A stretch of 64,000 nucleotides of DNA from Pontibacter ummariensis (lineage in GTDB: Bacteria > Bacteroidota > Bacteroidia > Cytophagales > Hymenobacteraceae), in the NCBI RefSeq assembly GCF_900188175.1, contig NZ_FZOQ01000019.1, positions 1-64,000 on the forward strand. Direction: 5' to 3'. The notes beneath the pieces were generated by a model. It saw only the letters and a list, made by a program, of their open reading frames with translations. It did no database searches and was not told the origin of the DNA. Shown here piece by piece: positions 32,689 through 40,887 of the stretch (positions are counted from its first letter, which is position 1; each line of letters opens with the position of its first letter). Position numbers and translations under genes: made by a program.

Positions 32689-33416
32689 GCTAACGTTCCG
32701 CAAGCTGGGTGTTGGGCAACTAAGAGCACCTCAATTTCCAGTTGCTGGTAAGTTTATAAATAGCTGTGATGCCTGAATTTCCAGCTTATGCCCAATAACC
32801 TGTTTGCCTTGTGTGTGCCCAGCATGGCACGAGTTATATTTCGAAAGGAATATACTCAGATTACCCAGAGGGTGCAAGTCCCTTATCGGCAAGTTGGTGA
32901 AGCCGATTAGCAAGCCGCAAGGGCGTTACCTGTGAGGGTTGGTCTGAAGGAAGCGGGACTGCAAACACCTGAACTGACGAATACTCTTGAGCACGGGAGT
33001 GCGAAGAGAGTATTCGTAGTGCTGCATAAGAGGCATGGTAGCGCGGGTAAGCAAGCACATCTTTGCGATGCCCCTGGCCAACAAACGGCTCTTTATAGAA
33101 GCAGCAGGGTTAGGTGGAAGGATAAGTGTCTTACCTGGGGAGGGCTTGGGTTAGGTTCGGTACTCCTATGAACCAAGCAGTCAGCAGAAGCCATAGTAGC
33201 CGCCTGGAAACGAGCCGTAAGCACTGCGGAGGTCTCACAGGGCGGCGAAGGGCTGAACGTCAAGTTGCCCGAAATTCAATAAGGAGGTTCAAACGGTGGA
33301 GTTTGCTAGCCTTATCCCAAACTAAGGCGAGGGCATGGCTGGTGTGAAGAGCGGCTGTGTGGTGTGAGAGGCTCACCGTGGGCGAATTTGCTCACGGCAG
33401 CCTACGCGATTAGGGG
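32689..33416 (-). repeat. Long attC site interrupted by a group II intron
   Basis: The left core GCTAAC is at 32689-32694. The right core is split: exon GT ending at 32812 and TAGG starting at 33411 rejoin as GTTAGG. That matches the CCTAAC core at 35084 which starts the AraC-LysE cassette. Without the intron the site is about 130 bp, with inner arms AAGCTGG / CCAGCTT. Confidence 0.72.
32813..33410 (+). mobile_element. ORF-less group II intron inserted in an attC core
   Basis: It begins with the group II consensus GTGTG followed by CCCAGCATGG. Typical domain I text follows (GTGCAAGTCCC, AGCCGATTAGCAAGCCGCAA, GGTCTGAAGGAAGC), and the 3' part has a domain V-like hairpin (GTGTGGTGTGAGAGGCTCAC) and a terminal stem ending CTACGCGAT. 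At about 598 nt it lacks the reverse transcriptase/maturase normally in domain IV, so splicing or movement would need a protein supplied in trans. The insertion point lies inside the attC core, the known habit of group IIC-attC introns. Confidence 0.75.
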
Positions 33417-33517
33417 CAGTATTTTTTATATTTTGGCAAAAACTGCTCATTAAACAATTGGCTGTTATTTAATGCAAATGTTGACTTCAGTTTCAAGTAA
33501 TAAACGTAGGTAAATTT

Positions 33518-34348
33518 ATGACTGGAAACAAAAGGCAAGAAAGTATTCCTGTACATCATTTGACTAGCTCTTCCTTTCTTGTTTTTACAATAGAAAACAC
33601 GAACGACGAGACCTTTAACGGGCTTCACCGGCATGACTTTTTTGAACTGATTTGGTTTACCAAATCTGATACGAATGAAAGCGTTGAAATAGACTTCACG
33701 CCTCATCGGTTTAATGACAATGAAATCTGCCTCTTGACGCCGGGGCAGGTCTTTCAGATGGAAAAGAGCAAGCAGCAGGGTTTTGTATTGGCTTTCGCAA
33801 AAGACCTTTTCCATGAGTTGACCGGCAATCGTTCCTTTTTCACCGATGTTGGCCGCCCAATCAGTTTAGGTCAGGACTCCCTGAACGCTATTCAAAGTTT
33901 GCTTCCACTTATCATTAACGAGTACAATGGGCAAAAAAGAATAGCGCTTCTGAAGTCATACCTCCAAGCCTTTCTTTTCCATGTCCTAACCACAGTGGAT
34001 GCTTTGCATGAAGCAGGCGACAGCCGACTCAATAAGTTATTTCAACTAATTGACACACACTTTCTCCAGCAGCGTGAGACAGCTTTTTATGCCGGCCACC
34101 TTAACACCAGCGCGAAATACCTTAACTCAATTCTGAAAAGAGAACGTAGTGTCACAATAAAAGAACTTGTCTCCCAGCGTTTGGTACTAGAGGCGAAACG
34201 CGAGATTTATTTTGGCGAGCTGACCCTTAAAGAAATTGCCTTTAAACTTGGGTTTAGTGACCCCGCTTATTTTTCGAGGTTCTTCAAGGTTCAAACCGGC
34301 AAAAGTGCTGAACATTTTAAAGCCTCTATTCAACGCCTCCATCTTTGA
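33518..34348 (+). CDS. AraC-family transcriptional regulator (LysE cassette)
   Basis: A 276-aa regulator with an N-terminal cupin-like sensing domain (HRHDFFELIWF near residue 38) and a C-terminal AraC double HTH (about 180-270; ERSVTIKELVSQRLVLEAKR and EIAFKLGFSDPAYFSRFFK). It lies opposite to the other cassettes, 72 bases before the exporter gene on the same strand, and probably controls it. The two share one cassette bounded by the intron-split attC and the 35084 attC. Confidence 0.92.
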   Translation: MTGNKRQESIPVHHLTSSSFLVFTIENTNDETFNGLHRHDFFELIWFTKSDTNESVEIDFTPHRFNDNEICLLTPGQVFQMEKSKQQGFVLAFAKDLFHELTGNRSFFTDVGRPISLGQDSLNAIQSLLPLIINEYNGQKRIALLKSYLQAFLFHVLTTVDALHEAGDSRLNKLFQLIDTHFLQQRETAFYAGHLNTSAKYLNSILKRERSVTIKELVSQRLVLEAKREIYFGELTLKEIAFKLGFSDPAYFSRFFKVQTGKSAEHFKASIQRLHL

Positions 34349-34420
34349 ATGTGCAGTTTGTACAAGACAATCTGCACTTCATCCATTCCTGGGCGCTTAT
34401 CTTATTCGCATCTTTGTATT

Positions 34421-35050
34421 ATGGAACTGAACCTATTACTATCCTTTTTGCTGGCGTCCATGCTTTTAACCATCCTGCCGGGGCCAGATAATATTTTTGT
34501 TTTGACAGAAAGCCTGACAAAGGGTAAGCGTGACGGGCTGGCTACGGCATTTGGCCTTTCGTTAGGAGTGCTGGTACATACGGTTGCAGCAGCCACTGGT
34601 CTGTCCCTTATCATTCAGCAATCGGTGATTGCCTTCTCGGTAATTAAATACGCCGGTGCTGCTTACCTGTTTTATTTGGCATTCAAAGGATACAAAGAAA
34701 CACGGCCTGGTATTACCCTTCATACGAAAGGGGAAGAACAACAGCAGAAGCTCTCTTTAGTGATTAAGAAAGGTTTTTTTATGAATGTACTGAATCCTAA
34801 AGTGGCGCTGTTTTTCATTGCATTCCTTCCACAGTTTGTCAGCAAGGATGGTTTCGCCATTACAGCCCAAATGATGGTGCTTGGTGTTGTCTTTATGGTG
34901 CAGGCAATGCTCACTTTTGGCGTCATCAGCCTATTGGCTTCAAAGCTTACGACGTATGTGAATAGTCCGAGATTCTGGCGGATTACAAAATGGAGTAAGA
35001 TAGGCGTTTTATCAGTTTTGGGGCTGACGTTAGCTATCTCTAAAAAATAG
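34421..35050 (+). CDS. LysE/RhtB-family amino-acid exporter
   Basis: A 209-aa inner-membrane exporter with about six hydrophobic segments. The N-terminal motif ILPGPDNIFV (near residue 20) is the family signature GPxxxxV. The start at 34421 (MELNLLL) was chosen over a frame open to 34349 because it gives the normal family N-terminus. It is encoded with the AraC regulator as a regulator-efflux pair. The substrate, an amino acid or analogue, is unknown. Confidence 0.9.
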   Translation: MELNLLLSFLLASMLLTILPGPDNIFVLTESLTKGKRDGLATAFGLSLGVLVHTVAAATGLSLIIQQSVIAFSVIKYAGAAYLFYLAFKGYKETRPGITLHTKGEEQQQKLSLVIKKGFFMNVLNPKVALFFIAFLPQFVSKDGFAITAQMMVLGVVFMVQAMLTFGVISLLASKLTTYVNSPRFWRITKWSKIGVLSVLGLTLAISKK

Positions 35051-35083
35051 TGAGAGCACCGAAAGCTGTCTAAAGTATAGTGT

Positions 35084-35146
35084 CCTAACGGATATGTGCA
35101 GCCGAAGCACGTGGCGTAGCAAGGGTTACGGCTGCACCGGGTTACC
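35084..35146 (-). repeat. attC site of the MazEF cassette
   Basis: Cores CCTAAC (35084-35089) and GTTACC (35141-35146) bound inner arms GTGCAGCCG (35096-35104) / CGGCTGCAC (35129-35137). Length is 63 bp. The right core matches exactly the GGTAAC at 35802 that starts this cassette. Confidence 0.82.
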
Positions 35147-35161
35147 TATCGTCTTTTTTTA

Positions 35162-35485
35162 TTAGTCCACAAAGGTTTCTTTTATCACACTTTTACAGGA
35201 AGCTACTTCTGAAGGGTTCAGGTTTCCTAACACTTTAACAATGCGGACTTTGTCAATAGTCCTTATCTGGTCAATTACTACCCACCCCACTTGATTATTG
35301 TGCTTCACTTTCACACGAGTAGGATAACTACGGCTCTTGGTAGTCATCGGTGCGATAACTACTGTTCTTAGGTTATGATTAATCTCATTGGGGGATATCA
35401 CGACACAAGGCCTTGTTTTCTGTATTTCACTTCCTACAGTAGGGTCCAGATTCACCAGGACTATCTCATATTGGCTTATTTCCAT
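35162..35485 (-). CDS. mazF: MazF/PemK-type toxin endoribonuclease
   Basis: MazF toxins cut mRNA at short sequences and stop growth. This 107-aa protein has the family N-terminus YEIVLVNLDPTVGSEIQKTR, the KTRPCVVIS loop with the catalytic Arg, and the APMTTKSR segment with a conserved Thr. Its start overlaps the antitoxin end by 10 bases. A toxin-antitoxin pair in a cassette is a common feature of sedentary integron arrays, where it stabilises the array. Confidence 0.93.
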   Translation of the reverse strand: MEISQYEIVLVNLDPTVGSEIQKTRPCVVISPNEINHNLRTVVIAPMTTKSRSYPTRVKVKHNNQVGWVVIDQIRTIDKVRIVKVLGNLNPSEVASCKSVIKETFVD

Positions 35486-35721
35486 TCGTCAAAGCTTTCA
35501 TCACCAAACACATCATCCAGTAATAGCTGGTCATCACCGTTCTCGTGCATTTTCCTGAAGGCCTTGTCCCAACCCTTCCTTGGATGCTCGACTGGTTTTA
35601 AAATAATCTGACCTTTTTCCAGTATCAGCTCAACTTTATCTTTAATGTTATACCTATCCAGAATGGACTTAGTCAGCCGTAGTCCCTTGGAATTCCCTAT
35701 TTGAATGATTGATACTTCCAT
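35476..35721 (-). CDS. mazE: MazE/AbrB-type antitoxin
   Basis: An 81-aa antitoxin. The N-terminal AbrB/SpoVT swapped-hairpin DNA-binding domain reads IIQIGNSKGLRLTKSIL, and the acidic C-terminus (DDVFGDESFDEWK) would wrap the toxin. It autoregulates the pair in known systems. It lies upstream of and overlaps mazF by 10 bases. Confidence 0.93.
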   Translation of the reverse strand: MEVSIIQIGNSKGLRLTKSILDRYNIKDKVELILEKGQIILKPVEHPRKGWDKAFRKMHENGDDQLLLDDVFGDESFDEWK

Positions 35722-35801
35722 ATGATTTTTATTTAACGTAATTACAAAGTTATTACATTAACGCTCATTTACAAGACAAAGTTCGATAGATTACTATGAT
35801 A

Positions 35802-35849
35802 GGTAACGGTTGGGCTATGGTGCGTTTATGCACTATAGCTGGTGTTGTG
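35802..35849 (-). repeat. attC site of the third Fic cassette
   Basis: Cores GGTAAC (35802-35807) and GTTGTG (35844-35849) bound inner arms GGCTAT / ATAGCT with TGC/GCA above. At 48 bp it is short. The stop of the Fic gene (35826) lies inside the site. The right core differs by one base from the core that starts the cassette (TACAAC at 37068). Confidence 0.72.
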
Positions 35850-36947
35850 CTTTCGTGCTTTTTCCTTGTTCTCTAGTACTTCCATTAACCGCTGGTTTAG
35901 GTAGAGTTTTTCTTTTCCTACCTTAGTTGCCCTTAAAAAACCTTCATGCTCAAGCGCTATCAGATAATTCCCCACAGTCTTTGGTGTTCCCATGTTCGCG
36001 TCGATCAGAAACTGGCGTTTAGTATAGGGCAGTCTGAACAAGATTTCTATCAGCTCTTTTGAGTATACTTTGGGCAGTTTCTCCTTAATTTCTTCCGAAG
36101 TGGCCTCCATAACAGCCATGATCTCCCCTAGTTTTTTAAGTCCGCTGGTAGCTGTTTTTTCGATCATGTCCAGCATGTAGAGTATCCAGCCCTCCCAGTC
36201 TTCAGCTTCCGTAACGGCTCTTAGCTTCTGATAATAAGCCGCCTTATGATGGATGATATACTCACTTAAGTATAGCGCAGGCACATCCAACAATTTCTCC
36301 ATTTTCAGGTAGAGTAGAAGCAGGATTCTCCCTGTACGTCCGTTGCCATCAATGAACGGGTGTATAGCCTCGAACTGGTAGTGCATTACGCCCATTTTGA
36401 TGAGCGGGTCCAGGGTGCTTTCCTCATTAATGAAGCGCTCCAGGTTTGCCAGTTTCTCGCGAATTACTGCTTCCCCTGCCGGCGGCGTGTAGATCACTTC
36501 GCCCTGCGTGTTGGATAAGGTCGTGCCCGGTGTGGCTCTGGTACCCGATGTATTCTGCTTTATGCATTGCATGATCTCCACACAGAGGTTTGTTGTGATG
36601 AAAGGCCGCTCTTTAAGCTTTTCCAAGCCGTACCACAAAGCCTCTTTGTAGCTTATCACCTCTTTTGCTGCCGTAGATTCATACTTCTTTTCGGCAACCA
36701 CCGATTTATAGAGATCATCATTGGTGGTGATAATGTTCTCTATTTCGGAGCTTGCCTTGGCCTCCTGCAAATGGATAGTGTCCAGGAAAAGGCTTGGGTT
36801 GGGCAGGTTGATAATAGCGCCATTCAACTGCGCTAAGGCCCTGCTTGCCTTAACGTTCTTTCGCATGACTTCCTTTGTTTCCAGGTCTATCTCCGGAGGA
36901 AGCAGGGGTAAATCATTATACGGTTTTTCTCTGTGAAATGGAGCCAT
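35826..36947 (-). CDS. Fic-family protein, class II, with C-terminal winged helix
   Basis: A 373-aa Fic protein with the full active loop HPFIDGNGRTGR (His near 195). An N-terminal segment ASSEIENIITT (about 65-75) is the class II inhibitory motif (S/T)xxxE(G/N). The C-terminal 80 residues look like a winged helix (RQFLIDANMGTPKTVGNYLI), so it may bind DNA and regulate itself. It is the third Fic protein in the window and is not closely similar to the others. It is cassette cargo between attC sites at 35802 and 37068. Confidence 0.9.
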   Translation of the reverse strand: MAPFHREKPYNDLPLLPPEIDLETKEVMRKNVKASRALAQLNGAIINLPNPSLFLDTIHLQEAKASSEIENIITTNDDLYKSVVAEKKYESTAAKEVISYKEALWYGLEKLKERPFITTNLCVEIMQCIKQNTSGTRATPGTTLSNTQGEVIYTPPAGEAVIREKLANLERFINEESTLDPLIKMGVMHYQFEAIHPFIDGNGRTGRILLLLYLKMEKLLDVPALYLSEYIIHHKAAYYQKLRAVTEAEDWEGWILYMLDMIEKTATSGLKKLGEIMAVMEATSEEIKEKLPKVYSKELIEILFRLPYTKRQFLIDANMGTPKTVGNYLIALEHEGFLRATKVGKEKLYLNQRLMEVLENKEKARKHNTSYSA

Positions 36948-37067
36948 AACGAGGGTAACAGTTACGCTTGTTCTAAAAACAAAGGTAAAAATAGCAATTA
37001 ATTACACCTGTTGTCTGTTCATAGGTAATTATTACTCCTGTGGGTTCATTTAGTACATTGCATGAAG

Positions 37068-37119
37068 TACAACGGACTGGGCTTTACGGTGGCATTGCTA
37101 CCGTAAAGGTGTAGTTGAC
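37068..37119 (-). repeat. attC site of the 37130 lipoprotein cassette
   Basis: Cores TACAAC (37068-37073) and GTTGAC (37114-37119) bound a perfect inner stem CTTTACGGT / ACCGTAAAG (37082-37090, 37100-37108). The right core matches exactly the GTCAAC at 37758 that starts this cassette. Confidence 0.83.
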
Positions 37120-37129
37120 AAGATTAATT

Positions 37130-37744
37130 TTAACAAGGGAACCAGTCGTCTGTCCTAATTAACTTCCCATTCTGAAACATTAACAGCCAATGTCCATCTG
37201 AAAGACCTTTAGACGGCGGTAGTGCTATGGCGTCAACTTCACCTATTTCATAGACATCCATCTTCTCAATGTCCTTTGCAGCATTGGGAAAACGCGTCTT
37301 TATTTCTTCCAAGGTAGTAGAGGAGTTTAGCTTCAAGTCATTGCTGTGAAGAAACAGACCCTTGCTTTTCCGAAAGTCGACACTTTGGAAATCCAAAGAA
37401 TCCCCGAACTGCTCAAAATGATAACCGCTGTAATAAGCAAGTTTTGATTCTTCACTCCTGAAATCAGATGAGCAGGTTTCATCCCAATTTATTGAATTAA
37501 CACTGTCTGGCTTTCCCAGTAGTCCATTAATATTTTGTACTGTAGTTGTTAAAGGAAACTTCCCGTTGATGCGGACACTCTTCCAGTCTAAATATTCAAC
37601 ATTTTTCCCTGTCACAACAGCTTGAGCTACAGGGTTAGAGGATTCTATAGGTAAAGCGTTTTCTTGTTGTTCGGCTTCGGTACTGTGTGTATTACAACTC
37701 AAAATTGAAACCAGTAAGATTGGTAGTAAAAGTTTGTTTTCCAT
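37130..37744 (-). CDS. Lipoprotein of unknown function
   Basis: A 204-aa protein with lipobox LLVSILSC, so it is anchored in a membrane. I chose the ATG at 37744 (MENKLLLPI), because the six extra residues upstream add a second Met only. The mature part has alternating strands and short helices and no recognised family; it contains a SmpA/BamE-like helix-turn segment (NGLLGKPDSV). Cassette cargo. Confidence 0.7.
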   Translation of the reverse strand: MENKLLLPILLVSILSCNTHSTEAEQQENALPIESSNPVAQAVVTGKNVEYLDWKSVRINGKFPLTTTVQNINGLLGKPDSVNSINWDETCSSDFRSEESKLAYYSGYHFEQFGDSLDFQSVDFRKSKGLFLHSNDLKLNSSTTLEEIKTRFPNAAKDIEKMDVYEIGEVDAIALPPSKGLSDGHWLLMFQNGKLIRTDDWFPC

Positions 37745-37757
37745 GCTTTTTATTTTT

Positions 37758-37821
37758 GTCAACGTTACTCGTGCAGCCGAAGCCCGAAGCGAAGTGAGGG
37801 TTAAGGCTGAACTGTGTTGTA
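37758..37821 (-). repeat. attC site of the BamE-like cassette
   Basis: Cores GTCAAC (37758-37763) and GTTGTA (37816-37821) bound inner arms CAGCC / GGCTG. Length is 64 bp. The right core matches exactly the TACAAC at 38225 that starts this cassette. Confidence 0.8.
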
Positions 37822-37832
37822 AAATAGTTTTT

Positions 37833-38210
37833 TTACCCTTGCCATACTTGGTAATCGACTACTCTACCTTCTGCATCAAATTTTATAATCAGACTTCCCG
37901 TGTTGATTCCATTTTTGGAATAGCCTAAATAGTATCTGAATGTAGAATTAGTTTTTGATTCTGGTTCACCAAGTAATTCGATAATCTCACTCTTACTTTT
38001 TCCAACAAGCTTATGGTTATTTCTTAAGCTATTCATCATATCCCAGCGAAGGGACCAATTAGCTTCACTATTTAAGTCTGCTGTTTTCCATTTTGTAGAG
38101 TCGAATCGTTCGTGTGGAATATTTCCTTTCATCAGAAGGACAAGTATAACTACAACTCCGACTATCAAAGCTGTAATTTTTACACTCTTATACTTCTGAA
38201 GGAAATTCAT
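37833..38210 (-). CDS. Membrane-anchored BamE/SmpA-like small protein
   Basis: A 125-aa protein with one N-terminal transmembrane segment (about 12-28, ITALIVGVVVILVLLM) and an outside domain. HKLVGKSKSEIIELLGEPES and a following strand pair match the helix-turn-strand layout of BamE/SmpA-like modules. Its role is unknown; the family module often mediates protein contacts in the envelope. Cassette cargo. Confidence 0.7.
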   Translation of the reverse strand: MNFLQKYKSVKITALIVGVVVILVLLMKGNIPHERFDSTKWKTADLNSEANWSLRWDMMNSLRNNHKLVGKSKSEIIELLGEPESKTNSTFRYYLGYSKNGINTGSLIIKFDAEGRVVDYQVWQG

Positions 38211-38224
38211 ACTTTGAAATTATT

Positions 38225-38288
38225 TACAACGTTTTGTGCATAGTATGGGCAAGGCGTAGCCACAGCCTAAACTATGAACCGTGTTGTA
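38225..38288 (-). repeat. attC site of the NTR-like cassette
   Basis: Cores TACAAC (38225-38230) and GTTGTA (38283-38288) are perfect complements, with inner arms CATAGT (38239-38244) / ACTATG (38271-38276). The right core matches exactly the TACAAC at 38934 that starts this cassette. The stop of the upstream gene (38272) lies inside the site. Confidence 0.83.
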
Positions 38289-38922
38289 CTTTGTCTTTTT
38301 TCCTTCTTAGACTTGTGAAGACAGAGAGAATTAAAAGCATGGCTAAAGCCAATGATATCCCGAGCAGCCAATTATTCGTGTTGCTTAGCTCTTCTGTAGC
38401 ATTGCTCAATTCATTTATTTTTGCTTTTGCCACTCCTAACTCTCGTTCTGCTACGCTTTTTTCAATGATTAAAGCTGTACCCTTTTCTTCACCATAGTCC
38501 TTAGTCAATCGTCTAAGTTCTTCTAACTCATTTTCATTGACTTCTTCTATCGGGGCTGTTCTAGAGCATATGTTAGTTGACAGTTTACCATTATCGCTGT
38601 AGGCATAGATGAGGTACTTTTTACCGACTTCAAAGGTATAGTCACAAGAGCCGTGGCTAATCTTTTCAAAAGTCCGCAACCTATACTTTGGATGATAGTT
38701 GCCTTTTAGGGGTTCAATCACCTGAATGGTGTAATAGGTATAGCTCAGCCCACTTGCCAAGTAAAGCTTATCAGGTGATGATTCCAGTACTTCGCCCACA
38801 AATACCTGATAAGCCCCTTTCCAATTCTCTTCTATGTTAGCAGAAGGTCCGATGCATTGGCATGCAAAGGACTTGCTGGCAAGCAACAAACAGATTATGG
38901 AAATGGAGAAAAATTTACTCAT
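38272..38922 (-). CDS. Secreted TIMP/NTR-like domain protein with C-terminal anchor
   Basis: A 216-aa protein. The signal peptide ends SKSFAC, and the mature protein starts CQCIG, the N-terminal CxC of TIMP/netrin-like folds. The domain (about 21-130) has SCDYTFEVGKKYLIYAY and NICSRT, matching conserved Cys positions. A coiled coil (about 130-185) and a transmembrane segment (about 187-205) follow. So it is a periplasmic or surface NTR domain on a membrane tether. Function in bacteria is unknown. Cassette cargo. Confidence 0.78.
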   Translation of the reverse strand: MSKFFSISIICLLLASKSFACQCIGPSANIEENWKGAYQVFVGEVLESSPDKLYLASGLSYTYYTIQVIEPLKGNYHPKYRLRTFEKISHGSCDYTFEVGKKYLIYAYSDNGKLSTNICSRTAPIEEVNENELEELRRLTKDYGEEKGTALIIEKSVAERELGVAKAKINELSNATEELSNTNNWLLGISLALAMLLILSVFTSLRRKKDKVQHGS

Positions 38923-38933
38923 TTAAGATGTAG

Positions 38934-38985
38934 TACAACGGATTAGGCCATAAGGCGGCGCAGCTGGCTTATGGGTGTGGTTAGC
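38934..38985 (-). repeat. attC site of the frameshifted cassette
   Basis: Cores TACAAC (38934-38939) and GTTAGC (38980-38985) bound inner arms CCATAAG (38948-38954) / CTTATGG (38968-38974). Length is 52 bp. The right core matches the GCTAAC at 39602-39607 that starts this cassette. Confidence 0.8.
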
Positions 38986-39002
38986 ACAGTGTCGTTTTTC
39001 TT

Positions 39003-39586
39003 CTATTTTACAAAGTAGTTGAACTGAATTGGGTGCACCTGTCCATGCAGAGTTACTTTTGCCTCGAAAGTATTAATTCCTTTCTTTGGTGCTTTGGCTC
39101 TATAAAGGTACCTAATTCCGTAATCTCCCTCTTCCTGCTTAACTGTATAGGCTTCTTCATTTTTTATACTTATAGATGCGTTTTTTATGTCAGCAGGATT
39201 CAGGTAAACAGAAGCCTCAAAAGGAGCCGACGCCGACGCAGTATCATTGTTAAAGCTTACTGATAAGTCTTCTTTTCTATAGTCATACTTGAAGACTTCC
39301 TTCTTTTCATAACCTCTATCCTCACCTTGGGCAAGCCTATAAAAGACATCCCAATTCAATGGGCTGTTTACCAGTTCCACAGATTCGCTTACCTTGTCTC
39401 TTCTTGTAAATATCAGTTTCCCGTTTTCATCTTAACCTCAACCACAGAACTGTCAGCCATCATTTCTTTTAATAATTCTTCAGAGGAGCCTTCATAGAAC
39501 TCTACATTCCTGTTGGGCCTTAAAAGGTAAAACAAGAGTAGCGACAAAAAACCTACAAAGACAATCGCAATTATTACCTTCTTCAT
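39003..39586 (-). pseudogene. Frameshifted single-pass membrane protein of unknown family
   Basis: The start MKKVIIAIVFVGFLSLLLFY gives a membrane anchor, then about 35 residues to a TGA. One base earlier or later near 39420-39428 (a CCC/TTTT run) restores the frame, giving LIFTRRDKVSESVELVNSPL and the remaining 125 aa to 39003. The C-terminal part is a beta-rich domain with no recognised family. This is either a real frameshift or a sequencing error. It was a complete cassette gene. Confidence 0.65.
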
Positions 39587-39606
39587 CAATTATCTATATG
39601 TGCTAA

Positions 39607-39720
39607 CTACTGGCTAATAGGAGTACCTACTCCTACTATCTGCACTATGTATGGAAGTCCTCCTGCCTGCTCTTTTAACAGTTTTGATGCTTTTAGTACT
39701 GTTTTAGTGACTTCCTCCAT
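39607..39720 (-). CDS. Very small ORF at the array end
   Basis: A 37-aa frame (MEEVTKTVLKASKLLKEQAG to VGVGTPISQ) that stays open upstream without ATG for about 18 more codons. The stop touches the last recognisable attC core (GCTAAC, 39602-39607). It may be the tail of a lost cassette gene. No family is recognised. Confidence 0.3.
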   Translation of the reverse strand: MEEVTKTVLKASKLLKEQAGGLPYIVQIVGVGTPISQ

Positions 39721-39786
39721 AGTATCTTGCTTATTCAATATAAGAAATACTATGAAAAATCCAGCTTCTTTCACTTTATTTCAGGT

Positions 39787-40887
39787 ACACCAGGCTTAAA
39801 GGTGAGAGTGGATTCAACCCTAACTTGTTCAAACTTCGCTTTACCACCTTCTACATAGCTCATGGACTCTATTTATTGGTCTAAATCACCTTAATATGGC
39901 AATACTAAGGATAAACTCCCATCATTGATAGTCCAATTCCTTTAATCGTAGTTACCCGTATATAAGCGGGTAATAACACGGATAAACAGGGATACCAGTC
40001 TATAAAGTATATGTTCCAGAAGCTAAACTGAATCAGTTCAGTAATTAATATAGCTTGCAACTGCTCAGAAGATGAAGCATTCAGTCCAATTCGATGATGG
40101 GAGGTAGAACAGGGTTAGAAGAGGCTCTCTACCCCTATAAAAAGGAAAAGGGCAGCGGTTAAGCTACCCTTTCTTGTTGGCAACATCCCCACGTGCTTGC
40201 CAACTTCCATGTGTGTCTTAAAGTCTCCGCTTCTTTTGTCTATGTTGGTTCATCGGTACTTTAAGCCCAGCTTTAACAAATCAGTCTTATGATACAGTTA
40301 AACTAAAAGAGGTCGCTCCACAAACTAGAGGCTACAGTACTCCTGTACTTTCGCCTGATCTCCTCCCTCAAAAGTTCTACACCTAGCCTACCTGTACACG
40401 ATGTGACCACCAACAGACTTGAGGTTACGAAAGTACTCATCTTCATCATTTAGACAAAATAAAAGCAACTGCCGAAGCTATGAGCACACTTACACAAAGT
40501 TTGGGAATAATCTCGTATAGTAAGCTTCAATACAGCCTAGATAAGAAGCCAGCAAATTTTTTAAACTTCTGTTTGCACGCCTTTTTATCAATTCTGAATA
40601 CATACCCCTTTTTCTAGCCGTTCCAAATGGGACTATCTGTATTATGGTCTGGTTTCTTGATCTTCTCCTGACCTGCCTTCTTCTCAATCATTGTCACCTT
40701 CCATCTTGCCATGTAGGTCTTCGACCAATACCAGAGAACAGCAGACGCTTATATGAAAGAGATGCAATCCTATCTGCTTTTATTAAGCTCAACGACAATG
40801 GGTGTAGGCTTCCTGGCTGGCCCATGTGCTCTCTTCAAATAAAGTGCTTTCCGCTTACTGTCCCGTCCGCTCTTACAGCAGGGATGA
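39787..40887. other. 1.1-kb region without genes beyond the cassette array
   Basis: This is the side where an integron integrase gene would be expected, but no frame looks like one. A terminator-like hairpin lies at 40148-40174. The rest has no feature I can support. Confidence 0.5.
40148..40174 (+). terminator. Rho-independent terminator
   Basis: AAGGGCAGC / GCTACCCTT form a stem with one mismatch and a GGTTAA loop, followed by TCTT. No + strand gene is directly upstream, and as it is near-symmetric it may serve the minus strand. Confidence 0.5.

Larger units (their letters stand above)
29068..39607 (-). mobile_element. Integron cassette array without integrase (CALIN)
   Basis: Nearly every gene here is followed on the minus strand by an imperfect hairpin of 48-130 bases bounded by NNNAAC and GTTNNN cores, the attC layout. 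Integron recombination predicts that the core at a cassette's start is complementary to the first core of its own attC. This holds for MazEF (GGTAAC/GTTACC), the 37130 lipoprotein (GTCAAC/GTTGAC), the BamE-like and NTR-like cassettes (TACAAC/GTTGTA), the AraC-LysE cassette (CCTAAC/GTTAGG, once the intron is removed) and the 31593 gene (GCTAAC/ATTAGC). The Fic cassette matches at five of six positions. No tyrosine integrase gene is visible in the window. Confidence 0.8.

Noticed and set aside
33126-33347. 73-codon frame inside the group II intron
   Set aside because: It matches conserved intron RNA text rather than a maturase; no reverse-transcriptase motifs are present.
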